This document shows, piece by piece, positions 1-9,152 of a DNA stretch of 46,924 nt (position 1 is the first letter of the stretch; each line of letters starts with the position of its first letter). The DNA is taken from assembly GCA_032718475.1 (NCBI GenBank), contig JAUCBJ010002266.1, positions 1 through 46,924 on the forward strand. The letters are read 5' to 3'. A program made the translations under genes and the position numbers. This stretch comes from Nemertoderma westbladi. Lineage: Eukaryota > Xenacoelomorpha > Nemertodermatida > Nemertodermatidae. The notes under the pieces are model-generated. The model was not told the DNA's origin. It did no database searches and was given only the letters and a program-made list of their open reading frames with translations.

Positions 1-1886
1 GATATAATGTTTGAGCATTCAATGACTATCTTGATATAATGTTTGAGCATTCAATGACTATCTCGATATAATGTTTGAGCATTCAATGACTAACTCGATA
101 TAATGTTTGAGCATTCAATGACTAAATCGATATAATGTTTGAGCATTCAATGACTATCTCGATATAATGTTTGAATATTCAATGACTATCTCGATATAAT
201 GTTTGAGTATTTAATGACTAACTCGATATAATGTTTGAGCATTCAATGACTAACTCGATATAATATTTGAGCATTCAATGACTAAATCGATATAATGTTT
301 GAGCATTCAATGACTATCTTGATATAATGTTTGAGCATTCAATGACTATCTCGATATAATGTTTGAGTATTCAATGACTATCTCGATATAATGTTTGAGT
401 ATTCAATGACTATCTCGATATAATGTTTGAGTATTCAATGACTAACTCGATATAATGTTTGAGCATTCAATGACTAACTCGATATAATGTTTGAGCATTC
501 AATGACTAAATCGATATAATGTTTGAGCATTCAATGACTATCTTGATATAATGTTTGAGCATTCAATGACTATCTCGATATAATGTTTGAGTATTCAATG
601 ACTATCTCGATATAATGTTTGAGTATTCAATGACTATCTTGATATAATGTTTGAGCATTCAATGACTATCTCGATATAATGTTTGAGTATTCAATGACTA
701 TCTCGATATAATGTTTGAGTATTCAATGACTATATCGATATAATGTTTGAGTATTCAATGACTATCTTGATATAATGTTTGAGCATTCAATGACTATCTC
801 GATATAATGTTTGAGTATTCAATGACTATCTCGATATAATGTTTGAGTAATGTTTGAGTATTCAATGACTATCTCGATATAATGTTTGAGTATTCAATGA
901 CTAACTCGATATAATGTTTGAGCATTCAATGACTAACTCGATATAATGTTTGAGCATTCAATGACTAAATCGATATAATGTTTGAGCATTCAATGACTAT
1001 CTTGATATAATGTTTGAGCATTCAATGACTATCTCGATATAATGTTTGAGTATTCAATGACTATCTCGATATAATGTTTGAGCATTCAATGACTAACTCG
1101 ATATAATGTTTGAGCATTCAATGACTAAATCGATATAATGTTTGAGCATTCAATGACTATCTTGATATAATGTTTGAGCATTCAATGACTATCTCGATAT
1201 AATGTTTGAGTATTCAATGACTATCTCGATATAATGTTTGAGTATTCAATGACTAACTCGATATAATGTTTGAGCATTCAATGACTAACTCGATATAATG
1301 TTTGAGCATTCAATGACTAAATCGATATAATGTTTGAGCATTCAATGACTTTCTTGATATAATGTTTGAGCATTCAATGACTATCTCGATATAATGTTTG
1401 AGCATTCAATGACTAACTCGATATAATGTTTGAGCATTCAATGACTAAATCGATATAATGTTTGAGCATTCAATGACTATCTTGATATAATGTTTGAGCA
1501 TTCAATGACTATCCCGATATAATGTTTGAGATTCAATGACTATCTCGATATAATGTTTGAGCATTCAATGACTAACTCGATATAATGTTTGAGCATTCAA
1601 TGACTAAATCGATATAATGTTTGAGCATTCAATGACTATCTTGATATAATGTTTGAGCATTCAATGACTATCCCGATATAATGTTTGAGTATTCAATGAC
1701 TATCTCGATATAATGATTGAGCATTCAATGACTATTTCGATATAATGTTTGAGCATTCAATGTCTAACTCGATATAATTTTTGAGCATTCAATGTCTAAC
1801 TCGATATAATTTTTGAGCATTCAATGTCGAACTCGATATAATGTTTGAGCATTCAATGTCTAACTCGATATAATGTTTGAGCATTC
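1..1886. repeat. 32-bp satellite array, about 59 copies
   Basis: Tandem repeat of a 32-bp AT-rich unit starting GATATAATGTTTGAG and continuing to the next GATATAATG. Units differ mainly at the CAT/TAT triplet after GAG and in the last six bases (TATCTC, TATCTT, TAACTC, TAAATC). These variants recur in a preferred order (TAACTC, TAAATC, TATCTT, then one or more TATCTC), so there is a loose higher-order repeat of about six to eight units. An 11-bp slip is seen near 841-857. The array is cut by the window start; the last units (from about 1720) are more divergent. It is closed to translation on both strands. Confidence 0.97.
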
Positions 1887-1888
1887 CA

Positions 1889-2178
1889 AGGTTCCACCTT
1901 GGTGTAGTGGTTGCATTGAATTCACATCTCCCGTAGGTCGTGGGTTCGATCCTCACATGGGCCAGGGCAGTTTTCGTTTCGGCACGAATGCTTTAAAGGG
2001 ACCAGCCAGGGCGCATCTCTGCCTTGCATCCTTAAGTGGTAGCTAAATGAGTACTGGAGTTTCCTCTGGGGAGTAAAGTTCTGGGGGGGACCGCACTGGA
2101 AATAAGTCGTCAGACTTTGTGCGTAATCCCTGGCCTAGCGGCCGAAGAAAATTTACTTTTTTACTTTTTTTACTTTTA
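1889..2178 (+). mobile_element. tRNA-derived SINE
   Basis: The head has RNA polymerase III internal promoter boxes: box A TGGTGTAGTGG at 1900-1910 and box B GGGTTCGATCC at 1942-1952, 42 bases apart start to start, as in tRNA genes. A body of about 190 bases unrelated to a tRNA follows. The element ends in a simple repeat of TTACTTTT type at about 2152-2178, as expected for a SINE tail. It starts directly at the end of the 32-bp satellite. No target duplication was found, because the left flank is satellite. The head is not a clean cloverleaf, so a functional tRNA gene is unlikely. Confidence 0.8.
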
Positions 2179-2431
2179 TTGAGTCAATGATGGCATCTTT
2201 CATATCAGACATCCGAGGTTGCCTTGGTAACATCCTAAACTTAGGTAATGTACAACAACAACAACACATGCCGTTCGCAAGGTATCAACGAATTTACGCT
2301 TTACAATATTTCAAACATATAATTATTGGAAAGCAGGACAGAAGACAAAAATACAAGTCAGGATATTTAGGTACATGTCAGGAGCTGGGTCTTTAGCGAA
2401 CACGTTTTAATATAATTGTAGTTTGGTATAG

Positions 2432-2512
2432 GGCCCAACTAGCCGTAGTGGTTAATTAAATCCGGTGCCTTCAATCTAATCTCTACGGAGGTCGTGGGTT
2501 CGATCCACGGCT
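2432..2512 (+). mobile_element. tRNA-like SINE head, second copy (partial)
   Basis: Box A-like TAGCCGTAGTGG lies at 2440-2451 and box B GGGTTCGATCC at 2496-2506. The string AGGTCGTGGGTTCGATCC is shared with the SINE head at 1935-1952, so the two heads are related. No SINE body like that of the first element follows; the sequence runs into AT-rich DNA. It is probably a truncated or different-bodied SINE. Confidence 0.6.
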
Positions 2513-3412
2513 ATTTCAACTTTTTTCTATTTCATCTAGAGCAGATTTTTATCAAATTTCCAAATTTGAACACTTTTTAGCAAGATCTGTCTTACTTCTC
2601 GATATATGGCTGTCTGTCCGTTTGACTGTCGGTTTGTCCGTCGGTATGTCTGTCCGTCAATGAAAAGCATACAAACTGTCTAAAAAATTCCCTGTATGGG
2701 TTTTCGTGGTCGGTAACTTCTGATGTCATTATTCAAATTTGGCCTCGTCGTTGTTTCTGTCTGTATGGCTGTCATCATGGTCCGTCAAAATATAACTGAC
2801 AATCTGACAGCCAAACAAATGTTAAAACTGACACTCGAAATTAATAGTTAGCATAACTTCATTTTTTTATATGATAATTAATGAATTATGCCTGTAATTA
2901 CAAATTGTTAATAGGTTTAATAATCTAAATACATAAATTAGAATATATGACATATATACGTTATAAAGTTATAACGGTGACCAGGTTTTCTTTAGTAGGA
3001 TATCCATTCCAGAAGGACACAAATTCTTCTATATTATATTAAATTCCAAAAGTAGGGGTGGGGGCATTTAAGGAACAAGCCGTGGATCATCAGTAGAGAC
3101 AAGAGGTTGACGCCATGGAGATCGATATCCCCCGAGGCACATTCCTGCAGATCTCACCAGGCTGAACGACAGTCGACAACGCAACCAGTGCGCTACTGCC
3201 GGATATGTAGAGTTGCGCTCCTCTGCCAGCAGTAGAGACAGTTGCTTTAGAAAGCGGCTACATTCTGAGCTAGCGGCACCCCCTGAAGTGAAGACTAGAG
3301 GAGTGAAAGAAGCTCCTAAGAAAAATGAAATTAATTCTCGACCAGGAAAACCCCTATAGCTAAACTTTTTGCAACATTTCCACCCGTCCCCCCATATTCA
3401 GGTTTTTCTACA

Positions 3413-3700
3413 AGCTATTTTTAAGCAGTTTTTTTTTTACATATATTAATGTTCTAGAACATATACCGCGGCAAAAAAATAAATGTATTTTTTATGGTAG
3501 CTAGTATTTTTTGTCTAGCTAGTGTTTAAAAAAAATTTACTAGCTATTTTTAAGCAGTTTTTTTTACATATATTAATGTTCAAGAACATATACCGCGGCA
3601 AAAAAATAAATTTATTTTTTATGGTAGCTAGTATTTTTTGTCTAGCTAGTGTTTAAAAAAAATTTACTAGCTATTTTTAAGCGCAGTTTTATTTTTTCAA
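3413..3700. repeat. 129-bp tandem duplication, about 2.2 copies
   Basis: A segment starting AGCTATTTTTAAGCAG at 3413 recurs at 3542 and, with a 127-bp step, at 3669. Each full copy has the oligo-T run, the palindrome GTTCTAGAAC (GTTCAAGAAC in copy two), CCGCGG, and an AT-rich second half ending near GTGTTTAAAAAAAATTTACT. Confidence 0.9.
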
Positions 3701-4044
3701 AAAATAAAAGGGATGCAGTATCTAATAAAACATGACATTCTAGAGTATTTTGTTACTTGCAAAGTAAAAAATTGTCACTAAACAATAACTGGAATTGAAA
3801 AGAGTAAAAGAAAAGATGGAAGAAATCCATTCCTGGAGATAATAAAAGAAATAAAAGCAACATACCTTGTTGATTAAATCAAATACTGTTTAAATATGTA
3901 TGGAAATGTTGAATGCAATATCATGATTGAATTAATAAAAATAAAAAAACAATAAAAATTGTCAATTTTTTAAAAATGTTCTAGAACAAAATATAACTTG
4001 TTCTAGATCATAATTAAAAAAAATAGTATGAAATGTTCTAGAAC
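3451..4044. promoter_or_regulatory. Cluster of heat-shock-element-like palindromes
   Basis: The decamer GTTCTAGAAC, which fits the nTTCnnGAAn pair of heat shock factor sites, occurs at 3451-3460, 3978-3987 and 4035-4044. One-mismatch forms are at 3578-3587 (GTTCAAGAAC) and 4000-4009 (GTTCTAGATC). All lie inside the candidate inverted-repeat element. Functional HSEs normally need three or more contiguous nGAAn pentamers, and these are isolated dimers, so binding is uncertain. Confidence 0.25.
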
Positions 4045-4930
4045 ACTTTACACAACACTAAAAGGTAACAGCTAGCAAAGTTGTTCATTTTGGTATAAAA
4101 TTAAAATGGGGGGACGGGCGGAACTCCAGCCAAACTTTTAGCTAGATGGTGTTCCATTTTCTTATTTTTGACAAACAGATGGTCGTTTTGACAGTCAGAA
4201 AGACCGACAGACAGACAAACTAGATTTCATTAAAAGTGAAAACTGACCTCAGAAATGAAATTAGCGACCAGGTAAACCCAGTCAGCGACCAGGTAAACCC
4301 CATAGCAATAATCTTATCATGGTTTTGTGCTTTTTATTGCTAGATATATATTGACAGACATTCTCACATATTAACAGACAATTTTTGCGCGGGAGGATTC
4401 AAATTTTGAATGCAATTATCTCGGAATGGAATTTTTTCATTCCAAATAAACTTAAAATGCTACTATTCTGCCAATTTTAAATATTTTTTGATTAAATTTG
4501 GACATAGTAATAACAATATTGGTGTCTTCAAAAGTATTGGTCAAAATTTTAAAATATTGATCCCAACTCATTTTATTGGCTTCGAAATGTGAAAAATGCT
4601 ATTTAAAAAAAAAAATATGAAAATAATTAATTAATTTGTAATTTGATAATATAATTGGAATGGAAATAATCAATATCAAAAATTTTTGACCAATACTTAT
4701 ATTCAACCATATAATCCTAATTATATATACGAAAGGATTTATATAACTAATGTTTGCTCGAAGAGTTTTAGTGTTCTTAGCAATAATTTTATGCTACTAA
4801 ATAGCTCTAAATTATTATAAATATATAAATTTTTTTTTAAAAACCACCACAGTTATCGATTGACCAATATACCAAAAATTATTCAATTTAGTTAAAGCCT
4901 TGCCCTGTTGGTTTTCATTCACTGTGTTAA

Positions 4931-4954
4931 CCCCCCCCCCCCCCCCCCCCCCCC
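4931..4954. repeat. Poly-C tract, 24 bases
   Basis: An uninterrupted C run follows GTGTTAA. It is one of four long C/G homopolymers in the window (also 11941-11962, 31805-31828 and 32496-32512). Its exact length is likely to be uncertain in any assembly. Confidence 0.95.
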
Positions 4955-5002
4955 ATCTTTACACGTTACAGGGTGTAAAAGGTTGCAAAAGTCAAATTCA
5001 TA

Positions 5003-5008
5003 TTTATT
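5003..5008 (-). terminator. Poly(A) signal of LARS2
   Basis: TTTATT on the plus strand is AATAAA on the minus strand, about 175 bases past the LARS2 stop codon. No other exon-like sequence with a sensible frame is seen between the stop and this signal, which supports the stop at 5182 as the true end. Confidence 0.55.
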
Positions 5009-5181
5009 AAATCCAATTTAATATTCCTATAAAGTGGCTGAGCAGAATTGCTAAAATACAAATTAATATCAACGAACGTACACGATGACAAAACTTACAA
5101 TACTTGGGCTCTAACGGATCCCTCAGATAGCGGGGAAGGAAGGAAGGAATGAGATAGACGAATAAGTGACCGGTTTACCGA

Positions 5182-7620
5182 CTACTGATTCAACGTCCCA
5201 ATATTTCTCTCCGAACTCTCAGCGATTCCAAACCTCTCGAACCGCTCCACCGGCCATCTCTGCGCCAATAACGCTCCCCTATACTCCCGGTAAGACTCGA
5301 CGCTTCGGGACCCAACTCCCGCCAACCCAGCCCACATCTCGTGCGCCTGCAGCGGGGCGAAGGGACACAACATGACGCAGACGTCGCCCAGAACGGCCTC
5401 GTATTCGGGACTCCGTCGGATAACCTCGTGCGAAACCCGGTCGAGGTAAACAGCGAGCTTCTGTAACGTCTCGATCGCTCGGTTAACGACCAAACTCGTC
5501 TCCATATGGCGGGAGATCTGGGAGACTCGAAGATTCCGCGTCGCAACCAACTCATCGACGACTCGATTAAACTCATCCTCTTCCATAGACTCGCCGTCGG
5601 AGTCATGGGAACGCAACTCAATAAACTTCGCAATGAGCCCCCAGTACTTCCGTTTGTATCGCATTATCCCCAGAATGTCCTCCCCCCGCCATCGCTTGAT
5701 CGCTTCCGGCGGAAGTCGATACACCGATGACATCATCAATAAATCGCGCCCGTATTTCCTGACGATTTTGTCCGGTGCGACCCCGTTCCTCTTCGATTTA
5801 CTCATTTTCTCCCAGGTAACCACGACGGGCGCGTCGTCGTCACGTGACCGGAAACCGCCATCCGCCGAACCGATGACGTCATCTTCCGAGAGGTACTCCC
5901 CCGCCGGGGGGCGTCTGTAAGTGACCCCTTTGATGATGCCGCTTACGAGGAGTCGTTTAAACGGCTCGGGTTCGGGACTCCAACCCCGGTCGTACGCGAA
6001 GTAACCAAGGAAACGCGCGTAGAACAGATGCACTGCGGCGTGCTCGATCCCGCCTACGTACAAGTCTACGGGCATGGCGTTACGTGCTGCGCGAAGGCCC
6101 CAGGGCTGGGTTGAGTTACCGGGGTCCGTGTACCGGAAGTAGTACCAGGAGGAGTCCACGGAGGTATCCATGGTGTCCGAGTCGTAGCGAGTGGTGTCCG
6201 GACGGGAGCAGTTCGGACAGGGGGAGAGGGGCGGGGAATCGGGAGTCAGAGGGAGTTGCGAGTCCGGAAGAGGGGAGATCGAACCGCAGGCGTCGCAATG
6301 AACCATCGGGATAGGGGTGCCCCAAACGCGTTGTCGGGAGACCAACCAATCGCGGAGTTTCGAGCTGGTCACGTGACCCCCTAATGAGCGTTCCCGGAGC
6401 CACGCGGCGGCGGAGTTAAAGTCGCGACGCCAGGAGGGGCAGTCGGTGGCGAAGGGCGAGGGTTCGACCCCGGTGCAGGACCTGTAAACGGTTCCGTGGT
6501 CGGGGAATTCTGAGGGGATACAAAGGTCGGAGTGTCTCTCGGAAGGGAAGGGATGGGTGGGGTGGATGAGTAGGGGAAGGGGGCGGTTGGTGAGGGGGTT
6601 CACGGCAGAGTAGTGGGGGAGTAAGTGGGGATGATCAGTAGAAGGGAAGGGGGAAAGAGGGGGACTCGAGGTGGACAAAGGGGAACCCGAACGAGAATCC
6701 GAGGGCAAATAAAGCAGCGGATGTGATGGGTGAATAAATATAGCGGCAACAACGTCTAACAGATGGGGATGGCGGGTCCAGACAGAGAGGCTGTAACCCG
6801 CGGTGGTTCCGTCGGCATTCTGGACCGGGAACTCTACAACGCACCCGTCGCAGACTCCGATCCAGTTGGACTGTATGGCGACCACGTTATCGGCCCATTG
6901 GAGGCCAGCCAACCCGGTCTGTAGTCGCTCGGCGTACGCGGTCGTCCGCAGGAACCACTGCTTCAGCAGCCGTCGCTCCACCACGGCCCCGGAGCGCCAG
7001 GCCCGGCCCGCTGGGTCGACCTGCTCGTGGGCCAGCACGGTGCGGTCCACCGGGTCCCAGTTCACCCATCCGTAGTCCCGGTACGCCAATCCCGCCCCGT
7101 ACAGAGACAGGAACAGCGACTGAGTCCATCGGTAGTAACTCGCTTCCGAAGTTACAACCTCGCGATCCCAATCGAACAGGAACCCGATGGACCTCATCTG
7201 CTCCCGCATCCTCGCTATGTTCCTTTCGGTCCACACCCTGGGGCCCAGACCCCGGTCTCTGGCGGCATTCTCCGCCGGCAGACCGAACGAATCCCATCCT
7301 ATTGGCTGCAGCACCCTGTAACCACGCAACCGACGGTAGATTCCCATGATGTTGGCCAACGTGTAGACCTTCACGTGACCCACGTGTAACTCCCCCGAAG
7401 GGTAAGGGAACATAGCGAGACAGTAATACTTGTTGTCTCCATCGACCTCCTTGGGGGACTCGGATTTATCGCGGGCTAGACGAGCCGACCAATAGGCTTC
7501 CAACTCCTCCCGCACTGCGACGGTTAGTCTGGGAGGCCATTGGCCGGTTCGCGAGTAAATCTTACGTCTATTCGAGAGGATTGGACGAACCTGTTTAATC
7601 CTAAATAAAATTGAGTTCAT
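5182..7620 (-). CDS. LARS2: Mitochondrial leucine--tRNA ligase (LARS2), single exon, C-terminally short
   Basis: Class I aminoacyl-tRNA synthetase that charges mitochondrial tRNA-Leu. The 812-residue frame starts with a basic, acid-free leader (residues 1-26) fitting a mitochondrial targeting signal. The start is fixed by an in-frame TAA immediately upstream of the ATG. The HIGH motif is HVGH at 79-82 within FPYPSGELHVGH. Conserved GWDSFGLPAENAA (108-120), LRDWLVSRQRVWGTPIP (422-438), SSWYYFRYTDP (490-500), a GGIEH-HLFYARF block (523-537) and KMSKS (605-609) follow. The anticodon-binding helical domain is at about 660-780. The editing domain is degenerate: the threonine-rich TTRPDT and aspartate motifs of active editing domains are not visible, and residues 305-365 are a proline/serine-rich low-complexity stretch. 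The C-terminal tRNA-binding domain of about 70 residues seen in human LARS2 (903 residues, from memory) appears to be absent. The coding region is much more GC-rich than its flanks and has no intron. The family assignment is secure. Confidence 0.95.
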   Translation of the reverse strand: MNSILFRIKQVRPILSNRRKIYSRTGQWPPRLTVAVREELEAYWSARLARDKSESPKEVDGDNKYYCLAMFPYPSGELHVGHVKVYTLANIMGIYRRLRGYRVLQPIGWDSFGLPAENAARDRGLGPRVWTERNIARMREQMRSIGFLFDWDREVVTSEASYYRWTQSLFLSLYGAGLAYRDYGWVNWDPVDRTVLAHEQVDPAGRAWRSGAVVERRLLKQWFLRTTAYAERLQTGLAGLQWADNVVAIQSNWIGVCDGCVVEFPVQNADGTTAGYSLSVWTRHPHLLDVVAAIFIHPSHPLLYLPSDSRSGSPLSTSSPPLSPFPSTDHPHLLPHYSAVNPLTNRPLPLLIHPTHPFPSERHSDLCIPSEFPDHGTVYRSCTGVEPSPFATDCPSWRRDFNSAAAWLRERSLGGHVTSSKLRDWLVSRQRVWGTPIPMVHCDACGSISPLPDSQLPLTPDSPPLSPCPNCSRPDTTRYDSDTMDTSVDSSWYYFRYTDPGNSTQPWGLRAARNAMPVDLYVGGIEHAAVHLFYARFLGYFAYDRGWSPEPEPFKRLLVSGIIKGVTYRRPPAGEYLSEDDVIGSADGGFRSRDDDAPVVVTWEKMSKSKRNGVAPDKIVRKYGRDLLMMSSVYRLPPEAIKRWRGEDILGIMRYKRKYWGLIAKFIELRSHDSDGESMEEDEFNRVVDELVATRNLRVSQISRHMETSLVVNRAIETLQKLAVYLDRVSHEVIRRSPEYEAVLGDVCVMLCPFAPLQAHEMWAGLAGVGSRSVESYREYRGALLAQRWPVERFERFGIAESSERNIGTLNQ

Positions 7621-7714
7621 TTAAACTGCGATGTCTTTATTATATTGATAAGTAAAACGATAGATTGATTAGGAGAAAAATAAATATTATGTTAATTAAT
7701 TAATCAATCAGCTA

Positions 7715-7724
7715 TTTATTTATT
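7715..7724 (-). terminator. Overlapping poly(A) signals after the Maf-like gene
   Basis: Two overlapping AATAAA hexamers on the minus strand lie 13-22 bases past the Maf-like stop codon and about 95 bases upstream of the LARS2 start. They allow separate 3' processing of the Maf-like transcript despite the 116-bp gap between genes. Confidence 0.5.
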
Positions 7725-7736
7725 ATTAACATAATT

Positions 7737-8084
7737 TTAATTTTCGCTTTCGCAACAGACACTACTTTTATAAGCCTCTAATTCCTCGATATTCCGCTGG
7801 ATCTTCTCCAATTCTGTCTCTTTAGTCTCAACTTCGCGTTCCACGGCGTCTATTTGCGCCTCTAGCGACCGAGCTGCCAACACCAGATCGTCGTGTTCGT
7901 CCTCCTGTCTGCCACGCGATTGGCTGGAATATTCGCGGTTCTTTAAGGTTCTGCGACGGCGTTTTATCTGGGCGGCCTGATCCTTCGGTAAGTTACGTAA
8001 AGCGCGATTCAGTTCAATTGTAGAGATAACAAGGAGTTCTTCGTCTGAATATAAATACTGCAACTCCGCGGTCGAATCACACAT
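7737..8084 (-). CDS. Small Maf-like bZIP protein with altered basic region
   Basis: The 115-residue frame aligns without gaps to vertebrate small Maf proteins (MafF/G/K, recalled). It has the extended homology region (from about YSDEELLVISTIELNRALRNL), then the basic region RRRRTLKNREYSSQSR, then a leucine zipper to about residue 104. Hydrophobic positions L, L, I, V, V, L, I, I, L fall at seven- or four/three-residue steps. Small Mafs dimerise with CNC or Maf partners and bind MARE/ARE sites. The invariant bZIP Asn and Arg are present. The Maf family Gly of NRGY is Glu here, the CR core is SR, and the basic stretch after it is replaced by GRQEDEHDD, so DNA binding may be weakened. It is single-exon and shorter than the usual roughly 150-160 residues. 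The ATG sits in a GCCATGT context and lies 289 bases from LAMTOR4 on the same strand. Confidence 0.85.
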   Translation of the reverse strand: MCDSTAELQYLYSDEELLVISTIELNRALRNLPKDQAAQIKRRRRTLKNREYSSQSRGRQEDEHDDLVLAARSLEAQIDAVEREVETKETELEKIQRNIEELEAYKSSVCCESEN

Positions 8085-8252
8085 GGCGCATTATTATAAT
8101 TATAAAGTTATAATTGTAGAAAATGAATAAAGTCAACTTATTTATCTTTAACATTCAATAATTAAACTGTCAATCGGGAAATTCGAATGGGTTATTCTCT
8201 AAGATGATATAAGTCTGTAAGTATACCAATCCAGGAAAATACTGACGGTATA

Positions 8253-8271
8253 TTTATTAATTACATTTATT
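8253..8271 (-). terminator. Poly(A) signals of LAMTOR4
   Basis: AATAAA on the minus strand occurs at 8253-8258 and 8266-8271, about 103-121 bases past the LAMTOR4 stop. The flanking sequence is AT-rich, as in a 3' UTR. Confidence 0.45.
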
Positions 8272-8373
8272 ATTCAAATATATTTGGTAAAATTTTAAAC
8301 TTCTGAAACTTGGAAATATCGCAATAGTTAAATTAGCCAGTTAGCTATAAAGAAGGTATCATATCACATCTGT

Positions 8374-8700
8374 CTAACAATTAACTGTTGGTTGGATAAT
8401 TGCTTCATCTTCATTGTAGTTGGTGTACCTGCGTTTTACACAATATATTTTATTGTTGGAAACCGTCGCGAGATAGCAATCACTACCGATAACTATTGAT
8501 ATGCGTTTGAACGGCTCATAAACGTCTGCATTAAGGGACACGCGCTTGGCATTCAATACAATGCTCGTAATAATAGGTGCAATGTGTTCACCGTTAACCA
8601 GGTCACCGGAAGATGAAATAACGCCACCAGCGTCGTTGATTACCAGAGAACCAACTTGGTCGGGTATTCGTTCCAAACTTTGAGTTACAGGACTTGACAT
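8374..8700 (-). CDS. LAMTOR4: Ragulator complex protein LAMTOR4
   Basis: LAMTOR4 is a roadblock-fold subunit of Ragulator, the lysosomal scaffold that anchors Rag GTPases and supports amino-acid activation of mTORC1. The 108-residue frame matches the vertebrate protein (99 residues, recalled) along its length. The block QSLERIPDQVGSLVI is at residues 7-21, SSSGDLVNGE at about 29-38, PFKRISIVIG at about 63-72, and a final beta strand runs into VKRRY. The C-terminal tail is longer and more acidic than in human. The gene has one exon, with the start near the top of a minus-strand three-gene cluster. There is no sign of disruption. Confidence 0.9.
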   Translation of the reverse strand: MSSPVTQSLERIPDQVGSLVINDAGGVISSSGDLVNGEHIAPIITSIVLNAKRVSLNADVYEPFKRISIVIGSDCYLATVSNNKIYCVKRRYTNYNEDEAIIQPTVNC

Positions 8701-9150
8701 TATTATGTTGGATTGGGTAGTTAATCAGAAAGCGGCCTACTCAGATCTACTCACTACACCGGTTTCCGGTAGGCCTACTCTTTCTACATCAAACTTCCTA
8801 AATCTTAGTCAGTTAGTTGACGGACGACAGACGAAGTCCGTACGCCTAGCTGGTAAGCATTCACCAGCGGTAACTGGCAACTGGTACGGTAACATTTATT
8901 TTATTATTAGAGCCTAATGTACTATCATTCGTACACTAGGCAGCTAGGCCCTACATCCAAAGTATAGGCAGATAGGTACGACGGCGGTACGGGTAAGTAC
9001 CATACTGCCATAAACATACCGATACCGGTAGTGATCTAAATGATAGGCCAGGCTGCTAAGCTAAGGCTACCGGTACCCAATGATAGGTCCGTGTCGGGGG
9101 TCAGCGGAGAGGCTTTCAGGGAGGTAGGTAGGATTACCGTACGGTTTACG
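8701..9150. other. Upstream region of LAMTOR4, no gene seen
   Basis: This stretch of about 450 bases holds many CCGGTA, TACCGG and TAGGCCTA-like short palindromes that recur elsewhere in the window (13.4-15.3 kb). It has no frame that looks coding and should contain the LAMTOR4 promoter. No TATA box at a convincing distance was recognised. Confidence 0.4.
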
Positions 9151-9152
9151 AT

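Larger units (their letters stand above)
3352..4152. mobile_element. Candidate inverted-repeat element (decayed)
   Basis: The left end has CTATAGCTAAACTTTTT and, 20 bases on, CACCCGTCCCCCCATATT. The right end (4105-4150), read on the minus strand, has CTAGCTAAAAGTTTGG and CCGCCCGTCCCCCCATTTT at similar spacing. This imperfect inverted pair suggests a non-autonomous DNA element of about 0.8 kb. No convincing target duplication was identified, so the call is tentative. Confidence 0.4.
2520..5000. other. AT-rich intergenic region without a recognisable gene
   Basis: No open frame here looks coding. A GC-richer island at about 3050-3340 has no sustained frame. The strings GACCAGG-AAACCCC (about 3340) and GACCAGGTAAACCCC (about 4263 and 4288) recur in the same orientation. 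Stretches rich in CTGTCTGTCCGT (about 2610-2660) and ACCGACAGACAGAC (about 4203-4220) lie in opposite orientation. The region is therefore probably a stack of decayed mobile elements. The part from 5000 down is the LARS2 3' end. Confidence 0.6.

Noticed and set aside
1-1886. Regular 32-bp repeats as a CRISPR array
   Set aside because: The whole 32-bp unit repeats without unique spacers, and the surrounding DNA is eukaryotic.
1891-1965. Functional tRNA gene
   Set aside because: Box A and box B are present, but acceptor and anticodon stems do not pair convincingly and a SINE body with tail follows.
6461-6475. Box B-like GGGTTCGACCCC
   Set aside because: It lies in the middle of the LARS2 coding region and has no box A at the right distance.
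5190-7389. Several frames of 70-147 codons overlapping LARS2
   Set aside because: They are shadows of the GC-rich LARS2 gene in other frames, without independent support.
5182-7620. LARS2 as bacterial contamination because it is intronless and GC-rich
   Set aside because: The conserved blocks match animal mitochondrial LARS2, the editing site is degenerate as in animal enzymes, and there is a targeting leader and a eukaryotic poly(A) signal.
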